DNA of 64,000 bases from Devosia sp. A16 (GCF_001402915.1 NZ_CP012945.1:2271501-2335500), one strand, 5' to 3'; counted from the stretch's first letter, positions 18,965 to 28,982 are shown. Made by a program: numbers and translations. The notes: generated by a model not told the origin, from the letters alone.

Positions 18965-19073
18965 CTTCAAACACGGTTGCTCAAGGGGGAGGGGAGCCGA
19001 ACCTGCCCGAATTGCCGGTTTCGCCAAGCCGTGCCGCAGCTTAGGATCAGCCGTTGTTCAAGGATGATGTTTG

Positions 19074-20978
19074 ATGCGTGGTGTCGGCGGTAGGGTTGGA
19101 GGCGGGGGACGCGGAGCGAACGGCCCCGATATTCCTGACGCACTACCGTTCGACAAGGGCGAGCGGCTGAAAACCTTCCGCCACCTCGGCCGGCTCTTTG
19201 CCCAGATGTGGCGGACCAGCCCCTGGTTGATGGGGCTGTCGATCGGGCTTCGACTCATCGTCGCCATCCAGCCGCCGCTGGTGCTGCTGCTCACCAAGCT
19301 GATCATCGATGAGGTGGTGCACCAGACGAGCCTCGGCGTGCCCGGGCCTGAGCTGAACGATTGGCTGCAGAGCGGGCGACTGACTTACCTGGCGCTGCTG
19401 CTCGGGGCGGAGTTCGCGCTGGTGTTTGCCCGCGATGCCTTCAACCGCGCCGTCAACGTGGTCGACAACATCCTCGGCGAAAGCCACTCCAATGCGGTCA
19501 GCCTCGAGCTGATGGAACATGCGGCAAAGCTAGACCTCAAGCATTTCGAGCAGTCCGAGTATCAGGACCGGCTGGAGCGGGCGCGCCGCCAGGCCTCGAG
19601 CCGCTCGACCGTCATCTCGCAGGTGTTCGGCCAGGCCCAGGCGATGATTACCGCCATCGCGCTCGCCGCAGGCCTCTTCGTCTATGCGCCGCTACTGATC
19701 GGGTTGTTGGCGCTGGCCTTGATCCCGGCGGTCTGGGGCGAATTCCGCTTCAACCGGCTGGCCTACTGGATTTCGCACAACCGTTCGCCCGAACGGCGGC
19801 AGCTCGAATACCTGCGCCAGATCGGCGCCAGCGCCGACAGCGCCAAGGAGATCAAACTGTTCGGGCTCGGGGATTTCCTCTCCGGCCGTTTCAAGGTGCT
19901 GAGTGGCCAGATCCTGAGCGAGAACCGGAACCTCTCCATCAAGCGAGCGCTGCAGACCGGGCTGCTCGCCTCGATCTCGACGCTGACCTATTACGCCGCC
20001 TACGCCTATATCGTCTGGCGGACGCTCCATGGCGAGTTCTCCATCGGCACGCTGGTGTTTCTGTCGGGCAGCTTCTCGCAGCTCAACGGCTACCTGCAGC
20101 AGATCCTGATCGGCTTCACCCAGATCGCCGGGCAGTCGCTCTATCTCGACGACCTGTTCAGCTTCTTCGAGATCAAGCCGACCATTCTCGAGCCGAAACA
20201 CCCAAAGTCGTTCCCGCTGCCGGTCAAGCAGGGCATCGCGTTCGACAATGTCGGCTTCCGCTATCCAGGCTCCGAGAACTGGGCGGTGCGCAATCTGAGC
20301 TTCACCGTGCCTGCCGGCGAGACGCTGGCGCTGGTGGGAGAGAACGGCGCCGGCAAGACCACCATCGTCAAGCTCATGACCCGGCTCTACGACCCGGACG
20401 AAGGTCGCATCACGCTCGACGGCATCGATCTCAAGGAATTTTCGACCGCCGACCTCCACACCCATATCGGGGTGATCTTCCAGGATTTCCTGCGCTACAG
20501 CTTCACCGCCTCGGACAATATCGGCGTCGGCCGCATCGAGGTGGCAGGCGATCGCCAGCGCATCGTCTCGGCCGCCGAACAGAGCCTCGCCGATCCGGTG
20601 ATCCGAAAGCTCCCCGAGGGTTACGACCAGATGCTTGGCCGCACTTTCCTCAAGGGTCAGGATCTGTCGGGCGGCGAGTGGCAGAAGATCGCCATCGCCC
20701 GCGCCTATATGCGCAATGCCGAGATCATCATCCTCGACGAGCCGACCGCGGCGCTCGACGCCCGCGCCGAGGCGGAAGTCTTCACGCGGTTCAAGAACCT
20801 CGCCGAAGGCACCACCGCCGTGCTGATCTCGCACCGCTTCTCCACCGTCCGCATGGCCGACCGCATCGTGGTCCTGGCCGACGGAAAGGTAGAAGAGCAG
20901 GGGACGCACGCCGAGCTGATGGTGAATGGCGGGCGCTACGCCGAGCTGTTCGAGCTGCAGGCGGCTGGGTATCGCTGA
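19074..20978 (+). CDS. ABC exporter, fused membrane and ATPase domains
   Basis: A 634-residue half-transporter. The membrane domain, about residues 35-340, has six predicted helices, including LMGLSIGLRLIVAIQPPLVL, ALLLGAEFALVFARDAF, GLFVYAPLLIGLLALALIP and ISTLTYYAAYAYIVW. The nucleotide-binding domain runs from about 380 to the end: Walker A ALVGENGAGKTT near residue 422, Q loop VIFQDFLRY, signature LSGGEWQKIAIARAY (with E in place of the common Q), Walker B IIILDEPTAALD and the H loop ISHRFSTVRMADR. It probably works as a homodimer in the inner membrane; the substrate is unknown. The start ATG at 19074 follows AAGGATG. It is the first gene after the IS110 element and is convergent with clpP across a family B repeat. 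Confidence 0.92.
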   Translation: MRGVGGRVGGGGRGANGPDIPDALPFDKGERLKTFRHLGRLFAQMWRTSPWLMGLSIGLRLIVAIQPPLVLLLTKLIIDEVVHQTSLGVPGPELNDWLQSGRLTYLALLLGAEFALVFARDAFNRAVNVVDNILGESHSNAVSLELMEHAAKLDLKHFEQSEYQDRLERARRQASSRSTVISQVFGQAQAMITAIALAAGLFVYAPLLIGLLALALIPAVWGEFRFNRLAYWISHNRSPERRQLEYLRQIGASADSAKEIKLFGLGDFLSGRFKVLSGQILSENRNLSIKRALQTGLLASISTLTYYAAYAYIVWRTLHGEFSIGTLVFLSGSFSQLNGYLQQILIGFTQIAGQSLYLDDLFSFFEIKPTILEPKHPKSFPLPVKQGIAFDNVGFRYPGSENWAVRNLSFTVPAGETLALVGENGAGKTTIVKLMTRLYDPDEGRITLDGIDLKEFSTADLHTHIGVIFQDFLRYSFTASDNIGVGRIEVAGDRQRIVSAAEQSLADPVIRKLPEGYDQMLGRTFLKGQDLSGGEWQKIAIARAYMRNAEIIILDEPTAALDARAEAEVFTRFKNLAEGTTAVLISHRFSTVRMADRIVVLADGKVEEQGTHAELMVNGGRYAELFELQAAGYR

Positions 20979-20993
20979 AGGTTGCAGTCGGGA

Positions 20994-21145
20994 CCCCTCT
21001 CCCCTGAGGGGAGAGGGTAGTGCAGCTGGGACCGAAGGTCCCTAGCGGAACTAGGGTGAGGGGTTCAGCTTCTCAACGAGCGCGTATGGCGCCGCTTCAC
21101 CCCTCATCCGGCCTTCGGCCACCTTCTCCCCTGAGGGGAGAAGGG
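20994..21145. repeat. palindromic intergenic repeat, family B (copy 2)
   Basis: Reverse complement of the copy at 10409-10563. It contains CCTCTCCCCTGAGGGGAGAGGG, GCAGCTGGGACCGAAGGTCC, GTGAGGGGTTCAGCTTCTC and CACCTTCTCCCCTGAGGGGA. It lies between two convergent genes, the ABC exporter and clpP. Confidence 0.85.
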
Positions 21146-21146
21146 A

Positions 21147-21782
21147 TCATCGCCCCATCGGCAGTTCCGGCACCGGCATCGCCAGCTCTGCCCGCTCGGT
21201 GAAGATCGCGTCGATCAGCCCCCAGTCACGTGCTTCTTCCGGCGACATGTAGCGGTCGCGGTCGAGCGTCTGTTCGACTTCCTCGATCGTGCGTCCACAA
21301 TGCTTCGAATAGATGCGGTTGATCCGCGCCTTCACCTTGCGGCTCTCCTCGGCATGGATGAGCACGTCCGTCACCTTGCCCTGCGCTCCGCCCGAGGGCT
21401 GGTGCACGAGGATCGAGGCATTGGGCAGGGCCATGCGCCGGCCGGGCGCGCCGCCAGCCAGCAGGAACGAGCCCATCGAATAGGCGGTGCCCATGCAGAG
21501 CGTCGAGACCGGCGACTTGATGAACTGCATGGTGTCGTAGATGGCGAGCCCGGCCGTCACCACGCCGCCGGGTGAATTGATGTAGAGCGAGATTTCCTTC
21601 CCCGGATTCTCGGACTCGAGAAACAGCAGTTGGGCGCAGATCAGCGCCGCCATCTGGTCCTCGACCTCGCCATTGACGAAGATGATCCTCTCTCGCAGCA
21701 GCCGCGAGAAGATATCGAACGAACGCTCGCCGCGGGTCGACTGTTCGATGACCATAGGGACGAGCTGCATCATGTCGCGCAT
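21147..21782 (-). CDS. clpP: ClpP-family serine protease subunit (paralogue)
   Basis: A 211-residue proteolytic subunit of the Clp machine. The catalytic triad reads S102 ([12 protein letters not shown]), H127 ([12 protein letters not shown]) and D176 ([19 protein letters not shown]). The substrate-site loop [20 protein letters not shown] is intact. The nucleophile motif is GTAYSMG rather than the common GQAASMG. No clpX or tig is adjacent, so this looks like an additional ClpP rather than the main one of the tig-clpP-clpX cluster; hyphomicrobia often carry several. The ATG at 21782 has AAGGAGG upstream, a very strong ribosome-binding site. It would form a tetradecamer and need an AAA+ partner encoded elsewhere. 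Confidence 0.9.
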   Translation of the reverse strand: MRDMMQLVPMVIEQSTRGERSFDIFSRLLRERIIFVNGEVEDQMAALICAQLLFLESENPGKEISLYINSPGGVVTAGLAIYDTMQFIKSPVSTLCMGTAYSMGSFLLAGGAPGRRMALPNASILVHQPSGGAQGKVTDVLIHAEESRKVKARINRIYSKHCGRTIEEVEQTLDRDRYMSPEEARDWGLIDAIFTERAELAMPVPELPMGR

Positions 21783-21824
21783 CGGCGACCTCCTTCAGAA
21801 CGAAAAAACGGAAAGCTTTGAGCT

Positions 21825-22175
21825 TTAGGCGGCGCGCAGCATCATGGTGTTGGCATTGGCCGGGATCGGCACGCGCATCGGCGCTGCCACCCGATCATGC
21901 ACCAGGCGCAGCCAGGTGCCGCCGGTCGACGTCGGCGACAGGGTGAAGGTCACCAGTTCCGCTGCGTCGTCATCGCCTTCGCGCCAGCTGAGCGTCAGCC
22001 GCCGCGGCGGCTCCGCTTCGAGGACTTCGGCGGAATAGTGTGCCCCATCGGCCTTCGGGGTCAGCCAGCTGTCGCGGAATTCCGGGACCGACAGCGCCCG
22101 CCACACTTTTTCGGGCGCCGCGTCGAGCGCGCACTCCACCATCACCCGCTCGGGCATGCTTTTTGGCTCGCTCAT
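21825..22175 (-). CDS. SRPBCC (AHSA1-like) domain protein
   Basis: A 116-residue START/AHSA1-like protein: VECALDAAPEKVWRALSVPE near the N terminus, PRRLTLSWREGDDDAAELVTFTLSP in the middle and a TWLRLVHDRV strand with a long C-terminal helix region. The family binds hydrophobic ligands in a helix-grip cavity. Its start codon overlaps the stop of the ArsR-type regulator by four bases (ATGA), a very common pairing in which the regulator controls its own operon and the partner senses or modifies a small molecule. The specific ligand is unknown. Confidence 0.85.
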   Translation of the reverse strand: MSEPKSMPERVMVECALDAAPEKVWRALSVPEFRDSWLTPKADGAHYSAEVLEAEPPRRLTLSWREGDDDAAELVTFTLSPTSTGGTWLRLVHDRVAAPMRVPIPANANTMMLRAA

Positions 22176-22483
22176 TGGTCCATCTCCTTGAGGAAATCTC
22201 GCAGCCGGCCCAGGCGCTCCGGCCAGAAGGCCTGGTAGCGGGCCAGCCAATCGGTCAGCGGCGCCATGCCGTCGGGGTTCACCGCGTAGTGCACGCTTCG
22301 CCCTTCGCGCCGCTCGGTGATCAGCCCGGCGCCACGCAGCACCGCGATGTGCTGCGACATCGCCGGCTGGCTGATCTCGAAACCCTGCCGCAATGCCGTG
22401 GCGTTCAGCTCCCCCGCCGCCAGGCGCTCCAGCATGGCGCGGCGGTTGGGGTCGGCCAGCGCCTTGAAGATATCTGCTTCCAT
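22172..22483 (-). CDS. ArsR/SmtB-family transcriptional regulator
   Basis: About 103 residues, starting MEADIFKALADPNRRAMLER. The winged helix has the recognition region FEISQPAMSQHIAVLRGAGL and wing RREGRSVHYAVNPDG. No metal-binding cysteine cluster (ELCVC type) is present, so it is of the non-metal, SdpR-like type usually found next to AHSA1-domain genes. The ATG at 22483 is preferred to a GTG at 22492 because the latter sits on the edge of a palindromic operator and neither has a good ribosome site. Translation may start close to the transcript's 5' end. The gene is coupled to the SRPBCC gene by an ATGA overlap. Confidence 0.87.
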   Translation of the reverse strand: MEADIFKALADPNRRAMLERLAAGELNATALRQGFEISQPAMSQHIAVLRGAGLITERREGRSVHYAVNPDGMAPLTDWLARYQAFWPERLGRLRDFLKEMDQ

Positions 22484-22491
22484 GCACGACA

Positions 22492-22509
22492 CATAAGCAA
22501 ATACTTATG
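22492..22509. promoter_or_regulatory. probable ArsR-family operator
   Basis: Perfect six-base arms CATAAG (22492-22497) and CTTATG (22504-22509) around CAAATA, an AT-rich island in GC-rich DNA directly upstream of the ArsR-type gene. Autoregulation is the usual pattern for this family; binding itself is inferred. Confidence 0.65.
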
Positions 22510-22667
22510 AGTCGCGCAAGCCCGGTCGAGTCGCGCGCTCCGGCGCATGGGGATTGCCATGATCTCCCTGGAGTGGAAGGCCTGCGCCTTCCATCCGTCC
22601 GACCGACAACCTGGCCGGTGGACGCCAAGGCGGGTGAAGGAGCTGCAGGATGTGGTGGGGCTGACGG

Positions 22668-22819
22668 CTGACTGACTGAAGCAGACGGCCCCTTCCCATC
22701 CTCCCCCATAAAGGGGGAGGTGCCGCATCGAGTGTTTGGCACCATCGAGGACCAAGCCTCGACTCTTCACCTCCCCCTTCATGGGGGAGGCCGGGAGGGG
22801 GCCGTCTGCTTCAGTCAGC
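22668..22819. repeat. palindromic intergenic repeat, family C (copy 1)
   Basis: Outer arms CTGAAGCAGACGGCCCC and GGGGCCGTCTGCTTCAG, inner arms CTCCCCCATAAAGGGGGAGG and CTCCCCCTTCATGGGGGAGG, and a middle segment with CATCGAGTGTTTGGCACCAT. The copy at 52874-53015 is the reverse complement. It is downstream of the UvrA-like gene. Confidence 0.85.
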
Positions 22820-22829
22820 GCTCGAAAAT

Positions 22830-25073
<2,244 letters not shown>

Positions 25074-25150
25074 GCAAAACCCTCGTTCGTACTTTACCAG
25101 GTAGTTAAATAAACGTGCCGACCTTGGCAACCCCTCTCCCGGTCGGAGGC

Positions 25151-25372
25151 TTAGCGCAGCCGGTCGAGCACCGCGAACTCGCGATGGATCCGGCGGCGTT
25201 CGGCCTCCGACAACGGCAGCGCGAGAAAGCGGCGATGGAGGTCGATCGCTACCTGCTCCTGGCCCATCGCGACGGCCAGTTCGATCCGCGCGGCAAGCGC
25301 CTGTGCTTCGTCGGGACGGCCATCTGCCGGCCCGGTGTCCAGCACCGGGATGGCAATGTTCTCTGCGTTCAT
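25151..25372 (-). CDS. small protein downstream of ABC-2 permease, unknown function
   Basis: A 73-residue, largely helical soluble protein (MNAENIAIPVLDTGPADGRP, then RIELAVAMGQEQVAIDLHRR, ending REFAVLDRLR). No recognised domain. The start ATG at 25372 is preceded by GGAGG nine bases upstream. It lies 80 bases downstream of the ABC-2 permease gene on the same strand, so it may be the last gene of the ABC operon 27.36-25.15 kb, although a family A repeat lies upstream between permease and ATPase. Real translation is supported by the ribosome site and coding-like codon pattern only. Confidence 0.5.
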   Translation of the reverse strand: MNAENIAIPVLDTGPADGRPDEAQALAARIELAVAMGQEQVAIDLHRRFLALPLSEAERRRIHREFAVLDRLR

Positions 25373-25452
25373 CTCTCTGGGCCTCCGATGTCTGGGGAAC
25401 CGGGCGCCAGCATGGACGCCCGGCCGTTTGTTCGCTGATAGGTGGGTCGCGA

Positions 25453-26202
25453 TCAGAGGCTCGCCTTGCGGATCGCCCGTGCGCCGATGCTGAGCCCGAC
25501 CACCGCGGTGCCGAGCGCCACCAGCACCCCCCAAAGTACTGTGGCGCTGAGCATCTCGCCGGCGAACAGCGCCCGTTCTGCCTCGATCAGGTAGGTCAGC
25601 GGGTTGAAGCGGCTGGCGATGTACAGCCAGCCCGGCCCGTTCTCGATCGGTAGCAGCACCCCGCCCAGCAGCATCAGCGGCAGCGCCACCGACTGGCTCA
25701 CCATGTAGAACAGCGAGGTATTGTGCCGCGCCGCGATGGCCAGCGCATAGGAGAGCGCCGCCACTCCGGCGCCGAACAGGGCCAGCAGCGCGAGTCCGAA
25801 CAGCATCTGGAACCGATGGAGCTCGAGCCCGAACGGCCAGGCCAGCAGAATCAGCGCCAGCGCCTGCAGCGCCAGCGGGAACATTTCCTTGAGCGAGCGG
25901 CCGAAGATCAGCGCCGGCCGGCTCATCGGCGTGGCAAGGAAGCGCTCGAGCACCCCGCTCATCAGCTCCTCGGTGAGGCTCCAGCCCACCATCGCGGTGC
26001 CGAACAGCGTCAGCATGACGATCATCCCGGGTACGAACCACTGCAGCGCCTCGGCGGTCGAGCCGCCGACATCGAGCAGCGGCACGAAGAAGGCGAGATA
26101 GAGCACAGGCTGCACCAGACCGAACGCCATCCAGGATGGATCGGCCAGGGTCGGTTTCATCTCGCGCGTGAATGAGGTCGCAACGTCACGAAAGAAGCTC
26201 AT
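25453..26202 (-). CDS. ABC-2 type export permease
   Basis: A 249-residue inner-membrane subunit with six predicted helices (MAFGLVQPVLYLAFFVPLLD, GMIVMLTLFGTAMVGW, ALQALALILLAWPFG, MLFGLALLALFGAGVAALSY and others). The conserved ABC-2 segment is ALPLMLLGGVLLPIENGPGWLYIASRFNPLTYLIEAER (residues about 175-215). It pairs with the DrrA-like ATPase encoded 205 bases upstream. The ATG at 26202 has GGGAGAT upstream; the 37-residue extension of the open frame is translated repeat sequence. The family exports drugs, lipids or polysaccharides; the substrate is unassigned. Confidence 0.9.
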   Translation of the reverse strand: MSFFRDVATSFTREMKPTLADPSWMAFGLVQPVLYLAFFVPLLDVGGSTAEALQWFVPGMIVMLTLFGTAMVGWSLTEELMSGVLERFLATPMSRPALIFGRSLKEMFPLALQALALILLAWPFGLELHRFQMLFGLALLALFGAGVAALSYALAIAARHNTSLFYMVSQSVALPLMLLGGVLLPIENGPGWLYIASRFNPLTYLIEAERALFAGEMLSATVLWGVLVALGTAVVGLSIGARAIRKASL

Positions 26203-26240
26203 GGGTGGATCTCCCAGATGGGGACGAAGGTTGCGGTTCG

Positions 26241-26346
26241 ATGGCTTCCCTCTCCCTTGAGGGGAGGGATTGAGGGTGGGGGTGGAGCGGTTCTCGAGCC
26301 GATGGACCCCCACCCCCCACCCCTCCCCTCAAGGGGGAGGGGAGCT
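26241..26346. repeat. palindromic intergenic repeat, family A (copy 4), empty IS110 target
   Basis: GGCTTCCCTCTCCCTTGAGG and GATTGAGGGTGGGGG, spacer, CCCCCACCCCCCACCCCTCC, then CCCTCAAGGGGGAGGGGAGC. The 24 bases ACCCCTCCCCT (26319-26329) plus CAAGGGGGAGGGG (26330-26342) equal the sequence restored when the IS110 element is removed from copy 3. It lies between the ATPase and permease genes of one ABC exporter. Confidence 0.88.
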
Positions 26347-26407
26347 GGAGGAATCCGGTGGCTTTCAACTACGGCTGCCCTCTGCCTCACTGGTGCAAAC
26401 GGCCCTT

Positions 26408-27355
26408 TCATGCGGCGGTCTCCCTGAGCGAGCGGCCGGTCAATCCCAGGAACACGTCGTCCAGCGTCGGCCGCCGGACATTGGCCGCCAGCACCCGCGC
26501 TCCGCGCTGGTCGAGCGTCCGGATGAACTCCGGCAGCACAGCCTCGCCGCCCTTTACCGTCACCCCGACACGGGCGCCGTCACGGCTGACTTCGCGCGCT
26601 TCGGGCAGATGCGCGGCGAGTTCGGCGGCGAGCACGGGATTTTCGGCATCGATGCTGATGCGGTCACCCGCCAGGTTGGCTTTCAGCCGCTCCGGGGTGT
26701 CGTTGGCGATGATCTGGCCATTGTCCATGATCATCATCCGCTCGGCCATCGAGTCGGCTTCGTCGAGGTAGTGCGTGGTGAGAAAGATCGTCATCCCGGT
26801 CGCCTTCCTCAGCTTGAGGATGTGTTCCCAGAGATTGGCGCGGCTATGCGGGTCGAGCCCGGTCGAGGGTTCGTCGAGGAACAGTACCCTGGGGCTGTGC
26901 ATCAGCCCGAGAGCGATATCGACGCGCCGCTTCTGTCCGCCCGACAGACTCATGCCGGTTCGCTTTTCGAGCCCGCTGAGCTCGAGCATGCCGATCAGCT
27001 CGTCGGCGCGGCGGGCCGAGTCGGCCTTGCTCATCCGCTGCGCCGCGCCCTGGGTCAGCAACTCGTCGCGCAGCTTGTTGTAGCCGCCGGCCCCGGCGCC
27101 CTGGCCGACATAGCCGATACGGCGGCGCACGGCGTTGGCGTCGCGCAACACGTCATGCCCGGCGACGCTCGCCGCTCCCGCCGTCGGCGGCAACAGCGTC
27201 GTCAGCATGCGCACGCTGGTGGATTTGCCGGCGCCATTGGGGCCGAGGAACGCCACCAGCTCGCCTTCTGCCACATCGAGGTCGAGGCCGCGCACCGCCT
27301 CGACGACACCCTCTTTGGTCTTGAAGCTGCGCTTCAGCCCGCGGGCATGGATCAT
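26408..27355 (-). CDS. DrrA-like ABC transporter ATP-binding protein
   Basis: A 315-residue ATPase partner of the ABC-2 permease. Walker A FLGPNGAGKSTSVRML lies near residue 41, the Q loop is in IGYVGQGAGAGG, the signature is MSLSGGQKRRVDIALGL, Walker B VLFLDEPSTGLDPHSR and the H loop LTTHYLDEADSMAE. The C-terminal extension of about 80 residues (AAELAAHLPEAREVSRDGAR, then RRPTLDDVFLGLTGRSL) matches the daunorubicin-resistance ATPase type. The start ATG at 27355 follows GAGGAG by seven bases. It is divergent from a TetR regulator, so drug-induced export is the likely scheme. Confidence 0.92.
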   Translation of the reverse strand: MIHARGLKRSFKTKEGVVEAVRGLDLDVAEGELVAFLGPNGAGKSTSVRMLTTLLPPTAGAASVAGHDVLRDANAVRRRIGYVGQGAGAGGYNKLRDELLTQGAAQRMSKADSARRADELIGMLELSGLEKRTGMSLSGGQKRRVDIALGLMHSPRVLFLDEPSTGLDPHSRANLWEHILKLRKATGMTIFLTTHYLDEADSMAERMMIMDNGQIIANDTPERLKANLAGDRISIDAENPVLAAELAAHLPEAREVSRDGARVGVTVKGGEAVLPEFIRTLDQRGARVLAANVRRPTLDDVFLGLTGRSLRETAA

Positions 27356-27395
27356 TGCTTCACTCCTCAAACGCGGTTCATTTTGGACAAGCTAA

Positions 27396-27429
27396 CCAGC
27401 CCTGCTGACATGACGTGTCAGCAGGCTGG
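27396..27429. promoter_or_regulatory. 34-bp palindrome in the ABC/TetR divergent region
   Basis: CCAGCCCTGCTGACA (27396-27410) and TGTCAGCAGGCTGG (27416-27429) pair over 14 bases with one bulged C around TGACG. It is 41 bases from the ATPase start. It could be an operator, or a hairpin in the ATPase leader. On the plus strand TTTTCG follows, so a terminator is also possible. Confidence 0.5.
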
Positions 27430-27500
27430 TTTTCGACACGCGGAGCCGGATAGCCGAAGGGATAGCTCGACTTTCGCAGGGCGCGGATATAACGTTGTGC

Positions 27501-27537
27501 AGTGTACGGTGTTTTGATAATCCAAAGCCCGTACAGT
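27501..27537 (+). promoter_or_regulatory. promoter region with inverted repeat upstream of tetR-type gene
   Basis: AGTGTACGG (27501-27509) and CCGTACAGT (27529-27537) are inverted with one mismatch and flank a possible -10, GATAAT (27516-27521). The region is AT-rich compared with its surroundings. A TetR-type site is likely, since the gene starts at 27563, but no operator consensus was available to confirm it. Confidence 0.45.
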
Positions 27538-27562
27538 GTAAAGAGTTTTTTGCGGAGGCTGG

Positions 27563-28351
27563 ATGGCCGAGGAAATTGTCGGTCGGGGCGATCCGATCCG
27601 GGCGCTGGAGCTGATGTGGGGCAGGGCCCCCGCACCCAAACGCGGACCCAAGTCACGGGTCGGCGTTGCCGACCTGGTGGCTGCCGCCGTCGCCATTGCC
27701 GATGCCGAAGGGATCGGCGCGGTCTCCACCCGACGGGTCGCCGAGGCGGTCGGCATCTCGCCGATGAGCTTTTACACCCACATTCCCGACAAGGCGGTAC
27801 TGCTCGACCTGATGCTCGATGCGGTGGCAATCGCCCAGGCCGGCGAGCTTGCTCCCGACTTTCAGCCGGCGAACTGGCGGGCCAACGTCACGCTGGTGGC
27901 CCGCAGCTTCCGCCGCTTCTATCTCGCCCATCCGTGGGCGCTGGAGATTGGCACGCATCGGCCGGTGCTCGGTCCCAACACCATTCGGGCCTATGACACC
28001 ATCCTGGGGGTGTTCGATGGGCTGGGGCTCAGCGCAGTCGAGATGGATTTCTCGGTCACCCTCGTCGCCAACTATGTGCACGGCGCGGTGCGCGATGTGG
28101 TGCGTGCCAGCATGGTCAAGGCGCAGACCGGGATGAGCGACGACGAGTGGTGGTACACCATTGCACCGTTCATGGAGACGATAGATTTCTCGCCCTACCC
28201 GGTGGCCAGCCGGGTGGGTGCGGTGGTCGGCGAACTCTATGGTCTCGGCAACCCCGACCTTGCCTTCGATTTCGGGCTCGAGCGGATTCTCGACGGGCTC
28301 CAGCGGCTGATCGAAGGCAAGCGGGGTGGTCCCACCGTTGAGAGAGGGTAG
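27563..28351 (+). CDS. TetR-family transcriptional regulator (TetR_C type)
   Basis: A 262-residue regulator. A 30-residue lead (GDPIRALELMWGRAP) precedes the helix-turn-helix at about 36-80 (VADLVAAAVAIADAEGIGAV, STRRVAEAVGISPMSFYTHI, PDKAVLLDLMLDAV). The C-terminal ligand domain has WRANVTLVARSFRRFYLAHP and a conserved-looking GAVRDVVRASMV helix, as in regulators of ABC and MFS drug pumps. The start ATG at 27563 has GCGGAGG upstream. It is divergent from the DrrA-like ATPase gene and separated by a region containing two inverted repeats; repression of the exporter relieved by its drug is the usual logic. Confidence 0.9.
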   Translation: MAEEIVGRGDPIRALELMWGRAPAPKRGPKSRVGVADLVAAAVAIADAEGIGAVSTRRVAEAVGISPMSFYTHIPDKAVLLDLMLDAVAIAQAGELAPDFQPANWRANVTLVARSFRRFYLAHPWALEIGTHRPVLGPNTIRAYDTILGVFDGLGLSAVEMDFSVTLVANYVHGAVRDVVRASMVKAQTGMSDDEWWYTIAPFMETIDFSPYPVASRVGAVVGELYGLGNPDLAFDFGLERILDGLQRLIEGKRGGPTVERG

Positions 28352-28440
28352 CTCAATGTTGCCAACCCACCGGATGCCGTTCCTGGGGCAGTGCGGCCGT
28401 CACCGTTGACGCCGGCCTGCCAAGCGCCTAACTCGGACCG

Positions 28441-28848
28441 ATGAAACGCGACACCCACAAGCCCAGCGGCCCCAGCCAGCGCATGCTGCGCGTCGGCGAG
28501 CTGGTGCGCCACGCCCTTTCCGGTGTCTTTGCTCGTGGCGAGATCGAGGATCCGCTGCTCGAAGGCAAGGTCATCACCGTCCCCGAGGTCCGCATGACGC
28601 CCGACCTCAAGCTCGCCAACGCCTATATCATGCCGCTGGGCGGTGAAGGGGCCGAGGAGATCGTTGCCGCGCTCAACCGCCACCACCGCTTCATCCGCGG
28701 CCGCGTGGCGCCGGCGCTCGATCTGAAATTCGCGCCCGACCTGCGCTTTTTCGTCGACAACACCTTCGACGAGTTCGGCAAGATCGACGCCCTGCTGCGC
28801 TCCGAGCGCGTGCAGCGCGACATCCATAAGGATGAGGAAGAGGAGTAA
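28441..28848 (+). CDS. rbfA: ribosome-binding factor A
   Basis: A 135-residue KH-like 30S maturation factor. It begins [20 protein letters not shown], has [20 protein letters not shown] (the family signature), and ends with [20 protein letters not shown] and an acidic tail. It binds the 30S subunit near helix 1 of 16S rRNA and is important at low temperature. In most bacteria it follows infB directly; here 10.8 kb separate them, so it must use another promoter, perhaps read-through from the TetR gene 89 bases upstream. Confidence 0.95.
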   Translation: MKRDTHKPSGPSQRMLRVGELVRHALSGVFARGEIEDPLLEGKVITVPEVRMTPDLKLANAYIMPLGGEGAEEIVAALNRHHRFIRGRVAPALDLKFAPDLRFFVDNTFDEFGKIDALLRSERVQRDIHKDEEEE

Positions 28849-28868
28849 GCGCCCTCGGACTCTCCACT

Positions 28869-28971
28869 CGCCTCCCCTTCTTCGGGGAGGGCAGGGGTGG
28901 GGGTCCACACGCGCCGGCGCTAGCTGACCCCCATCCTCAATCCCTCCCCCTGAAGAAGGGGAGGGAGGCCA
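28869..28971. repeat. palindromic intergenic repeat, family A (copy 5)
   Basis: GCCTCCCCTTCTTCGGGGAG and GGTGGGGGTCCACA, then GACCCCCATCCTCAATCCC and CCCCTGAAGAAGGGGAGGGA. It sits between rbfA and truB, and its right arm ends within the truB ribosome-binding region. Confidence 0.8.
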
Positions 28972-28982
28972 AGGAAGATGCA

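Larger units (their letters stand above)
17832..18981 (+). mobile_element. IS110-family insertion element inserted in a palindromic repeat
   Basis: An 1150-bp element delimited by comparison with the empty site at 26.32 kb. Each junction carries the dinucleotide CT (17830-17831 and 18980-18981), matching the CT core of IS110 recombination. There are no terminal inverted repeats, as expected. The left non-coding end is long (193 bases before the transposase) and the right end very short (17 bases after its stop), the layout of the IS110 group. The element carries one DEDD transposase, apparently frameshifted, and a predicted bridge RNA. Confidence 0.9.

Noticed and set aside
25094-25112. operator upstream of the UvrA-like gene (TTTACCAGGTAGTTAAAT)
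   Set aside because: Arms are only partly symmetrical and there is no second copy or adjacent regulator, so it was not listed.
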